From Paenibacillus sp. V4I3 (lineage in GTDB: Bacteria; Bacillota; Bacilli; Paenibacillales; NBRC-103111), in contig NZ_JAUSZA010000001.1 of the NCBI RefSeq assembly GCF_030817215.1, forward strand, positions 5,988,501 through 6,052,500: DNA of 64,000 bases. Reading direction: 5' to 3'. How positions within the stretch are numbered: the stretch's first letter is position 1; the number at the start of each line of letters is the position of its first letter. The notes under the pieces are model-generated. The model saw only the letters and a list, made by a program, of their open reading frames with translations. It was not told where the DNA came from and searched no databases. The position numbers and the translations under genes are program-made. Shown here in pieces: positions 1 to 9,311 of the stretch.

Positions 1-81
1 TTCCATGACACCGAGTGTATGCAGCCAGCGTCGCTCAGGCATTTGTTCCTTTACCGCCGCCATCAGTTCCTCACGATTCAT
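1..81 (-). CDS. yqeK: YqeK family HD-domain phosphohydrolase (5' end only)
   Basis: Only the first 27 codons lie in the window; the gene runs off the left edge. The N-terminus starts MNREELMAAV and continues with a W-L-H-T-x-G-V run, which matches the start of the YqeK HD-domain family (diadenosine tetraphosphatase activity is known for the family). Its ATG overlaps the last codons of nadD by 11 bp, so the two are translationally coupled. The position directly after nadD is the usual one in Bacillales. The catalytic HD residues are outside the window. Confidence 0.8.
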   Translation of the reverse strand, partial: MNREELMAAVKEQMPERRWLHTLGVME

Positions 82-658
82 ACAAACGGTTCACCTCCAT
101 ATAACCATTCACCGTATCTGGCACAAGGTAACGGACTGAACCGTTCCTTTGTCTTTCATTACGAATAGCTGTTGACGAAATTTCAACAAGCGGCATGGGT
201 ACAATCGTAACTCGATTACGAATGTTAATAGGCATTTGCGACATATCAAGTTCATAACCAGGTCTAGCTAATCCAATAAAGCGAATATGCCGCACAATGT
301 CATCAATGCGATGCCATTGCGGCAAATATTGAACCATATCGGCACCTATAATATAAGCAAATTCCGTACCTGGATATTCCTTGCTGAGCAGCTCAATCGT
401 ATCGATACTATAGGATACGCCGCCTTTACTAATTTCGATATCCATTGGACGAAAAAAAGGATTGCCTACCGCAGCAAGGCAAACCATCTCCCAACGCTGC
501 TCCGTCGTCGCTTTCGGCGCATTTGGCTTATGCGGCGGCACATTAGCCGGCATCAACCATACTTCGGTTAGTCCTGCTTCCACCCTCGCTCTCTCCGCCG
601 CGATCAGATGACCGGTGTGAATTGGATCGAAGGTGCCTCCCATTATTCCGACAAGCAT
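71..658 (-). CDS. nadD: nicotinate-nucleotide adenylyltransferase NadD
   Basis: Cytoplasmic enzyme that adenylylates nicotinic acid mononucleotide to deamido-NAD in NAD synthesis. The nucleotidyltransferase signature G-T-F-D-P-I-H-x-G-H is at residues 8-17, and the second signature I-S-S-T-A-I-R is near residue 160. Length (195 aa) is normal for the family. It sits between yhbY (12 bp upstream if measured from the yhbY stop) and yqeK (overlapping), as in Bacillus subtilis, so it is read as part of the yqeG-to-yqeK operon. Nothing unusual was seen. Confidence 0.97.
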   Translation of the reverse strand: MLVGIMGGTFDPIHTGHLIAAERARVEAGLTEVWLMPANVPPHKPNAPKATTEQRWEMVCLAAVGNPFFRPMDIEISKGGVSYSIDTIELLSKEYPGTEFAYIIGADMVQYLPQWHRIDDIVRHIRFIGLARPGYELDMSQMPINIRNRVTIVPMPLVEISSTAIRNERQRNGSVRYLVPDTVNGYMEVNRLYES

Positions 659-670
659 GCTTCCACCTCT

Positions 671-964
671 TTAGCGCGGCAGTTCAATCTTTTTCTTGTC
701 ACGCGATTCTTTGTAAAGCACGACGATTTTACCGATAACCTGAACGAGCTCAGCGCCAGACTTCTCGGACAATTCAGTGCCGACCTCGTCGCGGTCTTCT
801 CCACTGTTGTTGAGTACCGTAATTTTAATCAATTCACGAACTTCCAAAGCTTCTTGAATGTGACGGATTAAATGATCGTTCACGCCGCCTTTACCTACTT
901 GGAAGATCGGATCTAAATGGTGCGCCATTGAGCGCAAATAACGTTTCTGTTTGCCTGTTAACAT
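671..964 (-). CDS. yhbY: YhbY/YqeI CRM-domain RNA-binding protein
   Basis: Small (97 aa) protein of the CRS1/YhbY (CRM) RNA-binding fold, associated in the family with pre-50S ribosomal particles. The start M-L-T-G-K-Q-K-R, the glycine-rich Q-V-G-K-G-G-V loop and the N-N-S segment are typical. An upstream in-frame ATG would add six residues, but GAGGGA sits five bases before the internal ATG at 964, which is therefore preferred. It lies between aroE and nadD in the conserved Bacillales order. Confidence 0.93.
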   Translation of the reverse strand: MLTGKQKRYLRSMAHHLDPIFQVGKGGVNDHLIRHIQEALEVRELIKITVLNNSGEDRDEVGTELSEKSGAELVQVIGKIVVLYKESRDKKKIELPR

Positions 965-984
965 AGATGTCCCTCTATTCATTC

Positions 985-1848
985 TTATTCAGCTAACGAC
1001 TGTTCTACCACCTGTCTCATCGCCGCAACGGGCGCAGGGGTGCCAGTCCAATATTCAAAGGCAAAAGCACCTTGATAAATAAACATACCGAGTCCGCCAT
1101 GTATGCGGGCTCCTCTTGCTTCCGCTTCACGAAGAAATCTTGTAATTCGCGGATTATAAATGAGATCGCTGACCAGATGATGCGAACGCAGGAGTTCAAG
1201 CGGTAACGGAAGTTCTTCAACATGAGGATGCATGCCGGCCGAAGTTGTATTCAGAACAAATTGGACTTCATCTACAACATGTCCTAGCTCGTCCATGCCA
1301 AGTCCAATCGCTTCGGTGTAAGCACTGATCGTTTCGGCAAGCTCCAAGGCGCGTTCTTTGGTACGATTCGCGATGTAGATTCGGCCTGCTCCTTCTTTGG
1401 CAAGCGCATAGGCAACGCCTCTGGCAGCTCCACCAGCACCAAGGAGAAGAACACTTTTCCCTTTCAGATCAATACCCGTCTCTTCCTTGAGCGATCGCAC
1501 ATAGCCAATACCGTCTGTATTGTAACCGATGAGCTTACCAGATTCATTCACGATGGTATTCACCGCCCCAACGATCCTAGCCCCTTCATCGATTTCATCC
1601 AAGTACTGCATAACTTCCACTTTATGCGGAATCGTTACGTTGATACCTCGGTATCCTAATGCCCGTATCCCGCGAACAGCATACCCAAGTTCTTCAGGAC
1701 GAACGTGGAAAGCAGCGTAAACTGCATTAATACCCGCTTCCTGAAAAGCCCGATTCAACATAATCGGGGAACGGGAATGCCGTATCGGATCTCCGAAAAC
1801 CCCATATAGAATGGTATGACTGTCAATCGTCGTCATCAGTTTCTCCAT
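985..1848 (-). CDS. aroE: shikimate dehydrogenase (NADP+)
   Basis: Reduces 3-dehydroshikimate to shikimate in the aromatic amino-acid pathway. The substrate-binding S-x-S-P segment is near residues 25-28, N-V-T-I-P-H-K gives the catalytic Lys76, N-T-D-G gives Asp112, and G-A-G-G-A-A (137-142) is the NADP-binding loop. Length (287 aa) is normal. AGGAG lies just before the ATG. It is followed by yhbY and preceded by yqeH 17 bp away in the same operon, the standard placement in Bacillales. Confidence 0.97.
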   Translation of the reverse strand: MEKLMTTIDSHTILYGVFGDPIRHSRSPIMLNRAFQEAGINAVYAAFHVRPEELGYAVRGIRALGYRGINVTIPHKVEVMQYLDEIDEGARIVGAVNTIVNESGKLIGYNTDGIGYVRSLKEETGIDLKGKSVLLLGAGGAARGVAYALAKEGAGRIYIANRTKERALELAETISAYTEAIGLGMDELGHVVDEVQFVLNTTSAGMHPHVEELPLPLELLRSHHLVSDLIYNPRITRFLREAEARGARIHGGLGMFIYQGAFAFEYWTGTPAPVAAMRQVVEQSLAE

Positions 1849-1865
1849 GTTCTCCTCTTGTCCCC

Positions 1866-2981
1866 CTAAATCAACGACTCACGCGTGATCACCTTAATCC
1901 CCTTCGGCGCATGAATGGCAAGCTGAGCACCAGCTAAACTGTTCACTTTAATCCAGCCTAAACCAGAGATCAGCACATCCATTTGTTTCCCCCTCGGAAT
2001 ATGCAGCGGATGCTTCACAAGCTTAGGCAGCTCGTCTAAGTCCGCTAGGTTAGGTGGCGCAAGCATGACACCTTTGTGTTCTTCATACAAATCATCAGCC
2101 TTTTCTAGCTTTGTACGATGAATTTGAATGGCATTGGACGTGTAGCAAGTGAACGACTGATGTTCACCGCTAATAAAATCAAATCGAGCTAAGGCGCCAA
2201 AGAATAACGTCTGCGCTTCATTTAATTGAAACACCATCGGCTTAAGTGGTTTGTCAGGCATGATTCTAGTTAAATCACGCTTTTTCACGACTTCAGTTAA
2301 TCGATGAGTGTGCACGATTCCTGGTGTATCAACAATAAACCGACCATCATCCAGTGGGATTTTGACCAGATCCAGTGTTGTACCCGGGTACTGCGACGTC
2401 GTAAGCTCCGACTCCAGATCACTATAATCACTGATTAAGCGGTTAATGAGCGTCGATTTACCGACATTTGTTGCACCGACCACATAGACATCCATGTTGC
2501 CGCGATATTCCTGCACAGCTGTAATAACACGATCGAAACCAATGTTTTTCTTCGCACTGCAAAGGATGATATCAACAACCTTGAGGTTCTCCTCTTTGGC
2601 TCTGCGCTGTACCCAGTTAATGATCTTGTTTGCGTTCGTCACTTTTGGCAGCAAATCAATCTTGTTTACGACCAACAGAACAGGATTCGTACCCACAAAG
2701 CGTGCAAGACCGCTAATCATACTGCCTTCAAAGTCAAAAATATCTACGATTTTCACAACCAGAGCTTTCGTTTGACCGACATGTCCTAGTAATTTAAGAA
2801 AGTCGTCCTGCTGCAGTGTGATACTCGAAGATTCATTATAATGCTTGATGCGATAGCAGCGTTGACAAATAACCGGTTCCTTCTGCATCGCTTCAGCCGG
2901 GATAAAGCCCAGCTTACCCTTTTCTTCCGTTTGCAGCAATACGCCGCATCCCGCACAATGATTAATCGTTTCTGTACTCAT
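1866..2981 (-). CDS. yqeH: ribosome biogenesis GTPase YqeH
   Basis: Circularly permuted GTPase needed for 30S subunit assembly. An N-terminal zinc motif (C-A-G-C-G, then C-Q-R-C-Y-R-x-K-H-Y-N) precedes a G domain in permuted order: N-K-I-D (G4) comes before G-A-T-N-V-G-K-S-T (G1) and D-T-P-G (G3). An in-frame upstream start at 3017 exists, but AGGAGG four bases before the ATG at 2981 decides for the shorter 371-aa protein. It is 8 bp downstream of yqeG, in the same operon. Confidence 0.95.
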   Translation of the reverse strand: MSTETINHCAGCGVLLQTEEKGKLGFIPAEAMQKEPVICQRCYRIKHYNESSSITLQQDDFLKLLGHVGQTKALVVKIVDIFDFEGSMISGLARFVGTNPVLLVVNKIDLLPKVTNANKIINWVQRRAKEENLKVVDIILCSAKKNIGFDRVITAVQEYRGNMDVYVVGATNVGKSTLINRLISDYSDLESELTTSQYPGTTLDLVKIPLDDGRFIVDTPGIVHTHRLTEVVKKRDLTRIMPDKPLKPMVFQLNEAQTLFFGALARFDFISGEHQSFTCYTSNAIQIHRTKLEKADDLYEEHKGVMLAPPNLADLDELPKLVKHPLHIPRGKQMDVLISGLGWIKVNSLAGAQLAIHAPKGIKVITRESLI

Positions 2982-2989
2982 GAATCCTC

Positions 2990-3484
2990 CTATTTCTTCA
3001 TCCTTGCTAAAGCCCATTTCTCAATACGGCGATTGATTTTCGTGAAAAAACCCTCATCCTTAATTGAAATGGGTTGAACAAGGATCGTATATAGCCCCAT
3101 CCGATTGCCGCCAAGCACGTCTGTTAACATTTGATCACCAATGACAGCTGTTTGTCTCGCATTCGTACCAAGCAGCTTCATGGCTCTGTGGAATGAAACG
3201 TTCGTTGGTTTCTTAGCTCGGTGAATGAATGGAATGCCAAGCGGCTCCGCAAAGGCTGAAACCCGTCCATGATTATTATTGGACACGATGACGACCTTGA
3301 AGCCCATTTTTTGCAAACGGTTCAACCACTCTATTAACTCCGGAGTCGCATGCGGATCTCGTGCGCCTACGAGTGTATTATCGAGATCTGTTATAATACC
3401 ACGGACACCAAATCCCCATAGGTGATTGGCATCAATATCATAGATCGTATGTACAGACTGTCTGGGAACTAGCTTTTTCAGCAA
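2990..3484 (-). CDS. yqeG: YqeG family HAD IIIA-type phosphatase
   Basis: HAD-superfamily phosphatase with the D-L-D-N-T nucleophile motif, a V-I-V-S-N-N motif II and a conserved K/G-D-Q motif (V-I-G-D-Q-M-L-T-D). Cytoplasmic; related to the phosphatidylglycerophosphate phosphatase Gep4, but the bacterial role is not settled. The best start is TTG at 3484 (protein begins M-L-K-K-L-V), because GGAGG lies seven bases upstream; the longer reading from 3499 would translate through that ribosome-binding site. It is the first gene of the yqeG-yqeH-aroE-yhbY-nadD-yqeK run. Confidence 0.93.
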   Translation of the reverse strand: MLKKLVPRQSVHTIYDIDANHLWGFGVRGIITDLDNTLVGARDPHATPELIEWLNRLQKMGFKVVIVSNNNHGRVSAFAEPLGIPFIHRAKKPTNVSFHRAMKLLGTNARQTAVIGDQMLTDVLGGNRMGLYTILVQPISIKDEGFFTKINRRIEKWALARMKK

Positions 3485-3612
3485 ACAAATTACCTCCAAC
3501 TGCTTCCTCGCAAAGCGGAGAGACTTTGAACTACGTTCAAAGATCCCTTATATACGTGAAACTATACCATAGTGATCCACTTGTTGCAAAAAGAAAAGAA
3601 CATATTTTCCCA

Positions 3613-4389
3613 CTAGGAACGGGCCGGAAGCGGTAACCAGTTCAATACATTTTGAATTTTACGGTCCCAATAGCCCCATTCATGTTCCCCTGGCTCTTCT
3701 TCATAGGTCAGATCCATACCCAATTTGCGGCAATAATCTCGGAATCGAATATTATCTTCATAAAGGAAGTCTTCCGTACCGCAGCATTGATAAAGCTTAG
3801 GGGATTGTCTAGTCGCGCCTGACAACTGCTCAACCAAATAAAACAAATCATTCCCGCTGCCTTTAATCTTGGATACATCTCCATAAATCAGTTTGAAATC
3901 GTCAGGAAAGTTCAATGCTCGGTCCGATATATCCAATGCCCCCGATAAGCTTGCCGCTGCTGCAAACCGATCTGGATGTGAAAGTGCCAGTTTCATCGCG
4001 CCATAGCCACCCATTGACAGGCCTGCCACATAATTCAATTCTCTTTCCTCAGCTAGTGGGAAAAATGATCGCGCTAAAGCTGGCAATTCTTCACTAATGA
4101 ATGTCCAGTATTTCGGCCCAAACGCCATATCGGTGTAAAAGCTGCGATTGACGGCAGGCATTACAACTGCTATCCCCAATTGCGAAGCATACCGTTCTAT
4201 CGAGGTTCTTCTCATCCAAATGGTATGATCATCAGATAAGCCGTGCAGCAGATATAGTGTAGGATGCTTAACCCCATAAACCGCAGATGCCAACCCGATT
4301 TGATTTTGAGCCGCTTGCGGCAAAATAACGTTCATGGATGCTGAAACACCAAGGGAATCTGAATAAAAATGACAGTCGATAAAAGCCAT
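3613..4389 (-). CDS. EstA-type alpha/beta-hydrolase esterase
   Basis: 258-aa alpha/beta hydrolase of the esterase-D / tributyrin-esterase (EstA) group. The nucleophile elbow G-L-S-M-G-G places Ser125. Asp207 (G-T-E-D) and His236 (G-E-H-E-W) complete the probable triad. L-L-H-G at 47-50 forms the oxyanion region. There is no signal peptide, so it is probably cytoplasmic. The family acts on short-chain acyl esters, including acetylated sugars; the substrate here cannot be read from sequence. It is a single gene between yqeG and the transglutaminase operon. Confidence 0.88.
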   Translation of the reverse strand: MAFIDCHFYSDSLGVSASMNVILPQAAQNQIGLASAVYGVKHPTLYLLHGLSDDHTIWMRRTSIERYASQLGIAVVMPAVNRSFYTDMAFGPKYWTFISEELPALARSFFPLAEERELNYVAGLSMGGYGAMKLALSHPDRFAAAASLSGALDISDRALNFPDDFKLIYGDVSKIKGSGNDLFYLVEQLSGATRQSPKLYQCCGTEDFLYEDNIRFRDYCRKLGMDLTYEEEPGEHEWGYWDRKIQNVLNWLPLPARS

Positions 4390-4449
4390 AAATAATAATC
4401 TCCTCTCATAGGAAAACCACCCCCTCGAAAGGTGAGTGGCTTCTTGGTC

Positions 4450-6684
4450 CTATTTCATTTGTTCTTTTAATCGAATAATAGATTGACTAACGGTCTGATA
4501 GTCGACTTCCGTGGAATTCTCCTGACTGTACTTCGCACGCTCAAACAGCTCGAGCACCGTTTCCAGTTCTTTTTTCATCCACTTGCTTTGGTTCGACCAC
4601 CTTGTCGTCGCTTCTCGCATTGTTTCGTACTCATGTCTCGTGTAGCCCTTGCGACGGCTTAGCCGCAGCAGTTTTTCGAATTCAACGATAATTTTCTGAT
4701 TAAAATTAACAACTTGTCTTTTCTTCCTGCGGGTTCGCCATGCTCTCCAGTTGTCGCTTTTCAAAATAAAGAATAGAACTACTGCAACTACCGCGGCAGC
4801 TGCTACACCACTTAATGTCAACCACAACCATGTAAGGCTCGGAGCCTCTTTTGTTTCGTCTGGCAAAGTAACTGGGTCACTATCTGTTGATAGATCAACA
4901 GGTGGCGGTGTTTGCTCTGGGAACACATTCGGCAGTTTGAAGCCTGAGGTCGGTTCAAAGGGGATCCAGCCAAAGCCTTCAAAGTACACTTCAACCCACG
5001 AATGAGCGTCTGAATTTCTAACTGTATAGGTACCTGCTCCATCTGTATCGATTTCAGAACCCAGTTGACTCAAAATACCTAAATCCCTAATTTCCTCAGG
5101 AATCGGTGAAGTACCCGATGAATAACCTTTCACCCAACGAGTTGGAAGCCCAATAGAACGGGCTAGTACAGCCATAGACGATGAGTAATAATCACAATAC
5201 CCTTGCTTCACTTCAAATAAGAAGCGGTCTACGAAATCTTTGCTCTTGCCCTTACTTTCATCCGGGGTATTCGTATACGGATAATGATCTGATAAATACT
5301 TCTCGATCGACTTCGCTTTGTCATAAGGATTCGTCGCTGCCTTGGTAATTTCAACAGCTAGCTGCTTCACTCGTTCAGAAAGGTCGGCAGGCACTTGTAG
5401 ATACTCCGCCCATTCCAGTTGATTGGCATAGTCTGATTTGACTTCTCGCAATAACGCTTCTTCCAGTATAGGTTCCTGGGTAACAATTGTATAATCTTTA
5501 GGATAATTATTTCTTCCTACATAGCGCAGCTCAGACTGACGCGGAGACCATATCAGGCGTTGAAACGGGTTCTCACCTTTATTCACTTCCACAATCTTCT
5601 GGATGGCGAATCCCCCGAACAAAACGGGAAATACTTCCTCTCTATCCATGACAACCGTTTGTGTCACTTCTTTGGTTTTCAAAAGTGACAGATCAAATCG
5701 CGGATCTAGCGGCAGCGGATTACCATTCACACGATTGACTGGCAATTTCCGTTCTACAGGGCTAAGATCCCAGCCTTTTCCATTATATAGCGATCTCGTT
5801 TCGCCTCGGAAATAGGTTCTCTTGCTCGTTTCAACGGTCATAACCGGCGTGTAATCATAACGAAAACCGCCGCCAAGTCGGCTATCATCTCGACTATAGC
5901 CGGAAGAAGCATCGGCGTTCGCAGATGATGTGATGCTGACTCCTTTTCCAAGTAGAGGGACAGCTTCACCACGGCTAACTTTCCAAGCTGTGTAAGGATC
6001 CGTTAAGATCGGATTCACAGTTGGCGCTAGTAGACCCACTAGAAAAGTGACACCGACAATCAATAGAACTGGAATAATAAGGGTGGACGGGTAATCCGTA
6101 ATCGTCTCCCAAATGACCGGAGCCCGTCTCTTCAGTTGACTAAAATGCTGCACCATCAACAGTGAGAATCCGCAAAATATGACCATAGCTACTTGCGGCC
6201 ACAAAAAGATCATACTGAAGGAATCACGAATTGCAAAAAATAAAATACTGACAAAAATAAGGACAAATACACGCAGTCTCGATTGGATAGACCACATCGC
6301 AAACAAATAAGTCATCCATGCAATTAAACTAAACCAAATGTATGGTTCCAGCTGCCCTGCATTCAGAGCAATCCATTTCACCGCATCTTTCCATGTTGTC
6401 ACATTAACGGCCACAAAATGATAGCTCAAACCAATTCCATGCAGCCATATAATCAAACCGAATTGTATCAAGGAACGCCAACCGCGATGTAAGTGGGGTA
6501 TGAGGTAAGTTACCGCTACAATTGAGAGGGTTCCCGTCACAAAAGCGACCGTTTCAGGCAACCAAAGCCCATCTTCTTTCATGATCCAGATGACAAATTG
6601 ATAAAGGAAAATACCAGTAAGAATTGCGGTTACTCGCTGTGACCAATCTGTCAGTAAAATCCTTTTCCATAATACGTTAGGCAT
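4450..6684 (-). CDS. transglutaminase-like membrane protein (TgpA/YebA type)
   Basis: 744-aa membrane protein. Residues 1 to about 230 hold six to seven hydrophobic helices. An extracytoplasmic part follows with a transglutaminase/protease-like core: catalytic Cys in Q-G-Y-C-D-Y-Y, His in D-A-H-S-W-V-E, and Asp/Glu context near F-E-P-T. A single helix (A-A-A-A-V-V-A-V-V) leads to a C-terminal cytoplasmic DUF4129-like tail. It is the third gene of a moxR-DUF58-transglutaminase operon, overlapping the DUF58 gene by 8 bp. This triad is common in bacteria; its substrate is unknown, and a role in the cell envelope is inferred. Confidence 0.9.
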   Translation of the reverse strand: MPNVLWKRILLTDWSQRVTAILTGIFLYQFVIWIMKEDGLWLPETVAFVTGTLSIVAVTYLIPHLHRGWRSLIQFGLIIWLHGIGLSYHFVAVNVTTWKDAVKWIALNAGQLEPYIWFSLIAWMTYLFAMWSIQSRLRVFVLIFVSILFFAIRDSFSMIFLWPQVAMVIFCGFSLLMVQHFSQLKRRAPVIWETITDYPSTLIIPVLLIVGVTFLVGLLAPTVNPILTDPYTAWKVSRGEAVPLLGKGVSITSSANADASSGYSRDDSRLGGGFRYDYTPVMTVETSKRTYFRGETRSLYNGKGWDLSPVERKLPVNRVNGNPLPLDPRFDLSLLKTKEVTQTVVMDREEVFPVLFGGFAIQKIVEVNKGENPFQRLIWSPRQSELRYVGRNNYPKDYTIVTQEPILEEALLREVKSDYANQLEWAEYLQVPADLSERVKQLAVEITKAATNPYDKAKSIEKYLSDHYPYTNTPDESKGKSKDFVDRFLFEVKQGYCDYYSSSMAVLARSIGLPTRWVKGYSSGTSPIPEEIRDLGILSQLGSEIDTDGAGTYTVRNSDAHSWVEVYFEGFGWIPFEPTSGFKLPNVFPEQTPPPVDLSTDSDPVTLPDETKEAPSLTWLWLTLSGVAAAAVVAVVLFFILKSDNWRAWRTRRKKRQVVNFNQKIIVEFEKLLRLSRRKGYTRHEYETMREATTRWSNQSKWMKKELETVLELFERAKYSQENSTEVDYQTVSQSIIRLKEQMK

Positions 6685-7963
6685 AACGTTTCGCCCCTCC
6701 CAACAGGTTAGGCAAGTCCGTCAACTGACTAACCTCATAACCCATATAGCCTTGTGAGCGAATCGCCTTTATCCAATCCTCCTGATTGCCTTCCATGTCC
6801 ACCCCTTGCGGTTTGAATGCATGGTTGGACTTCGCACGAACCCAGATATGGCATGGATTCATCTGAAGATGTTCCAGGTGATGAATCACCTGAATCATCT
6901 CTGAACCCTTTTGCGGAGAAATAAGTACAAAGAAGCAGCCTGCTGGCCATTCCCTCGAGCGTTCCTTGATGATTTGGTGAAGTGAGTGATAACCATCTGC
7001 CTCTACACCGACCAAATGCTGTATGATTTGTTTGTGATGATTCTGACTTTGCTTCGGTTCAAAATACGTGGATTCCTTTCCAATCGAAAGTAATCCCAGT
7101 GCTAAGTCACGACTCGCTCCATAGCGAAATAAAGAAGCTGCGACAGATACCGCTAGTTCAAATTCGGCAGCATCCCGATAGGCGCGGGCATTCCGATCCA
7201 ATAGAATAATCGTCTTGGGAAGGGATTCTCGCTCGAATTCTTTGGATTTCCATGTACCTGTCTTCGCAGTGGCATTCCAATGTATACGTGATAAGCGGTC
7301 TCCATAAATATATTCACGGACACCATTAATTTGCGTCGTTTCACGATGTGCTCGTGTCGTTGTGGAATGATGCTGCATACCTTTAAGCATTTGGTGAAAT
7401 TGCGCCCATTCCCGAATAGCAACCGTTTGTGGATAAACAGTGATCGACTGTTGAAGCTCTAAACGGCCCTTATGCTGAAAGAAACCAAAAATATCCTCGG
7501 TTAAGCACTCCGTTTCACCAAACCAATAATACCCTCTTCTTAATGGTGGTGTACTGTAAAGTAATTCGCCTCTACGTTTCCAATCCGGCACAATGGAGCC
7601 TTCGAATATGGTCTCTTCCCCATTCTGTCGAATAAGCTGATCTTTAATCATCATATAAGGAATAGGCCAGTACCCTGGAATTTGCACGCCAATACCAATC
7701 TGCAACGATTGCCCAGCTTCTATCTGAGTTTCTTGCCCTACATTCGCAAGTTTGCGTGTACCTTGCGCACGTTTAATTCCACTCCAGTTGCCAGAGAGTA
7801 AATAGGCGGACAATAACGTGATAATGATAAAAAGCATAGAGGCCAGCTTCCCACCTTGAAACAACAGGAACATTAAACTAGCTGTGAAACAAGAAATAAG
7901 AAGCCATAGAGCTGCCGGAAACCGGGGAAGTTCCCCGAATCGTTTGAATACCGGTCGATTCAT
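6677..7963 (-). CDS. DUF58 domain-containing protein (YeaD type)
   Basis: 428-aa protein with two N-terminal hydrophobic helices (residues about 18-62) and a DUF58 domain marked by G-D-R-L-S-R-I-H-W-N-A-T-A-K, followed by an A-type-like acidic and hydrophobic stretch (T-I-I-L-L-D-R-N). DUF58 proteins are partners of MoxR ATPases, which lie 4 bp upstream here, and of the transglutaminase protein that overlaps downstream. The three-gene order matches B. subtilis yeaC-yeaD-yebA. Function is inferred as an envelope chaperone or assembly factor. Confidence 0.9.
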   Translation of the reverse strand: MNRPVFKRFGELPRFPAALWLLISCFTASLMFLLFQGGKLASMLFIIITLLSAYLLSGNWSGIKRAQGTRKLANVGQETQIEAGQSLQIGIGVQIPGYWPIPYMMIKDQLIRQNGEETIFEGSIVPDWKRRGELLYSTPPLRRGYYWFGETECLTEDIFGFFQHKGRLELQQSITVYPQTVAIREWAQFHQMLKGMQHHSTTTRAHRETTQINGVREYIYGDRLSRIHWNATAKTGTWKSKEFERESLPKTIILLDRNARAYRDAAEFELAVSVAASLFRYGASRDLALGLLSIGKESTYFEPKQSQNHHKQIIQHLVGVEADGYHSLHQIIKERSREWPAGCFFVLISPQKGSEMIQVIHHLEHLQMNPCHIWVRAKSNHAFKPQGVDMEGNQEDWIKAIRSQGYMGYEVSQLTDLPNLLGGAKRYA

Positions 7964-7967
7964 AGGC

Positions 7968-8927
7968 TCACTTCTCCAATCGAACCGGCACGCGTACTTG
8001 CTCGAAAATCGCGCCGAGAACTGAGGAAACCGTGGCTCCGTCCATACGGGCTTCGGAATGAAGAATCATTCGATGACCAAGAACATAAGGAGCAAGGTAT
8101 TTAATATCATCAGGAATCACATAGTCTCTTCCATGGAGGAACGCAAAAGATTTGGAAGCTAAAACCAATGAAAGCGTTGCCCTTGGGCTGGCTCCCAGGA
8201 ATACGGCCTGATGTTCACGTGTTTTTCTTGTAATGGTCACTAAATAATCGGCTACTGCTTCATCCAAGTGTACATGACGAACTTGTTCCTGGATGGCTAA
8301 CACTTGAGACGTATCCATGATCGCCTGCAGCGCCTCCATCGGATGCGCTTTGCTTTGGGACGTAATCATTTGCTTCTCGGCAGCTTCACTTGGATAACCT
8401 AGACTTAGCTTCATCATGAATCTGTCAAGCTGTGCTTCAGGCAAAATATATGTGCCTTCGAAGTCAATCGGGTTCTGGGTCGCCAGCATCATAAATGGGG
8501 AAGGAAGTTCGTGTATATCACCATCGACGGTGATATGTTGTTCTTCCATTGCTTCCAGTAAAGCTGACTGTGTCTTGGTTGTTGCCCGATTAATTTCATC
8601 GACAAGTAAAATGTTCGTCATAATCGGTCCTGAACGGAACAGGAACTTCTCTTCTTTGGGATGATATATAGAAACACCTGTTATATCGGAAGGTAATAAA
8701 TCCGGATTACATTGAATGCGGCGAAATTGACCATCTATGGATCGAGCAAGTGCTTTAATCAGCACTGTCTTGCCAGTACCCGGCACATCTTCAAGCAAAA
8801 CATGCCCACCGGCCAGCATCGCAGTTAGCAACAATTCAATCTCAGAGCTCTTGCCGAGAATGCATGATTCCAAATTCGCTTTCAACCTAGCTAGAACTTC
8901 TACATGATGATGGGTGGCAGTTTCCAT
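7968..8927 (-). CDS. MoxR family AAA+ ATPase (YeaC type)
   Basis: 319-aa AAA+ ATPase. Walker A is G-x-P-G-T-G-K-T in a D-V-P-G-T-G-K-T context, Walker B is L-L-V-D-E-I-N-R-A, and the sensor region reads A-T-Q-N-P-I-D-F-E-G-T-Y. The A-Q-L-D-R-F arginine-finger region is present. No membrane segment. Family members act as ATP-driven chaperones together with DUF58/VWA proteins, encoded immediately downstream. It is first in the operon, with AGGAGG-like bases (reading GGAGGATCACAA) before the ATG. Confidence 0.92.
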   Translation of the reverse strand: METATHHHVEVLARLKANLESCILGKSSEIELLLTAMLAGGHVLLEDVPGTGKTVLIKALARSIDGQFRRIQCNPDLLPSDITGVSIYHPKEEKFLFRSGPIMTNILLVDEINRATTKTQSALLEAMEEQHITVDGDIHELPSPFMMLATQNPIDFEGTYILPEAQLDRFMMKLSLGYPSEAAEKQMITSQSKAHPMEALQAIMDTSQVLAIQEQVRHVHLDEAVADYLVTITRKTREHQAVFLGASPRATLSLVLASKSFAFLHGRDYVIPDDIKYLAPYVLGHRMILHSEARMDGATVSSVLGAIFEQVRVPVRLEK

Positions 8928-9254
8928 TTGTGATCCTCCTTAGAGTTTTGCTCAGCAAAACTTTCTTCGAAAGCGCTACTGAGTTTTCGTAAGAAAACTT
9001 ACGTCGTAAGCAGATGCTTAGTCTTCAGAAAGTTTACGACAAAAGCATTCGCTGCGTTTTTCTTTGCAAATTGCGTTTGTGCTGCCATTTATGGTGAAAA
9101 TACTTCCATAAGTCCGTATTCCTCAAAAATGATAGGAAAATGAGCGTAAATCTAGTTTACAGTAAAGTTTTTCTTCCGTATACTTGTAAATCCTCTAAAT
9201 TTATTTGTTAAATTTAACCATCCATAGCGGTTTACGATGAGAAGCAAAAAGAAA
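8928..9254. other. intergenic region with stacked inverted repeats upstream of the MoxR operon
   Basis: No plausible gene was found. Within about 100 bp upstream of the MoxR gene lie several hairpins: AGTTTTGC/GCAAAACT (8944-8962), AGTTTTC/GAAAACT (8982-8999), an overlapping alternative CGTAAG/CTTACG (8988-9003), and GTCGTAA/TTACGAC (9003-9040). The overlap of the second and third makes them mutually exclusive. Whether this is a leader regulating the MoxR operon or an old repeat is not known. The part from 9060 to 9254 is AT-rich, and nothing was recognised in it. Confidence 0.5.
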
Positions 9255-9283
9255 GAGATCCACAGCAACGTGCTGTGGATCTC
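9255..9283 (-). terminator. rho-independent terminator of the YjcZ-type gene
   Basis: Perfect 13-bp stem (9255-9267 with 9271-9283) with a 3-nt loop; on the minus strand it is followed by a T-rich run (TTTCTTTTT). It lies 30 bp after the stop of the miniprotein gene at 9312. Confidence 0.85.
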
Positions 9284-9311
9284 AATTTAATATATTACCT
9301 ATTGCTGCGTA

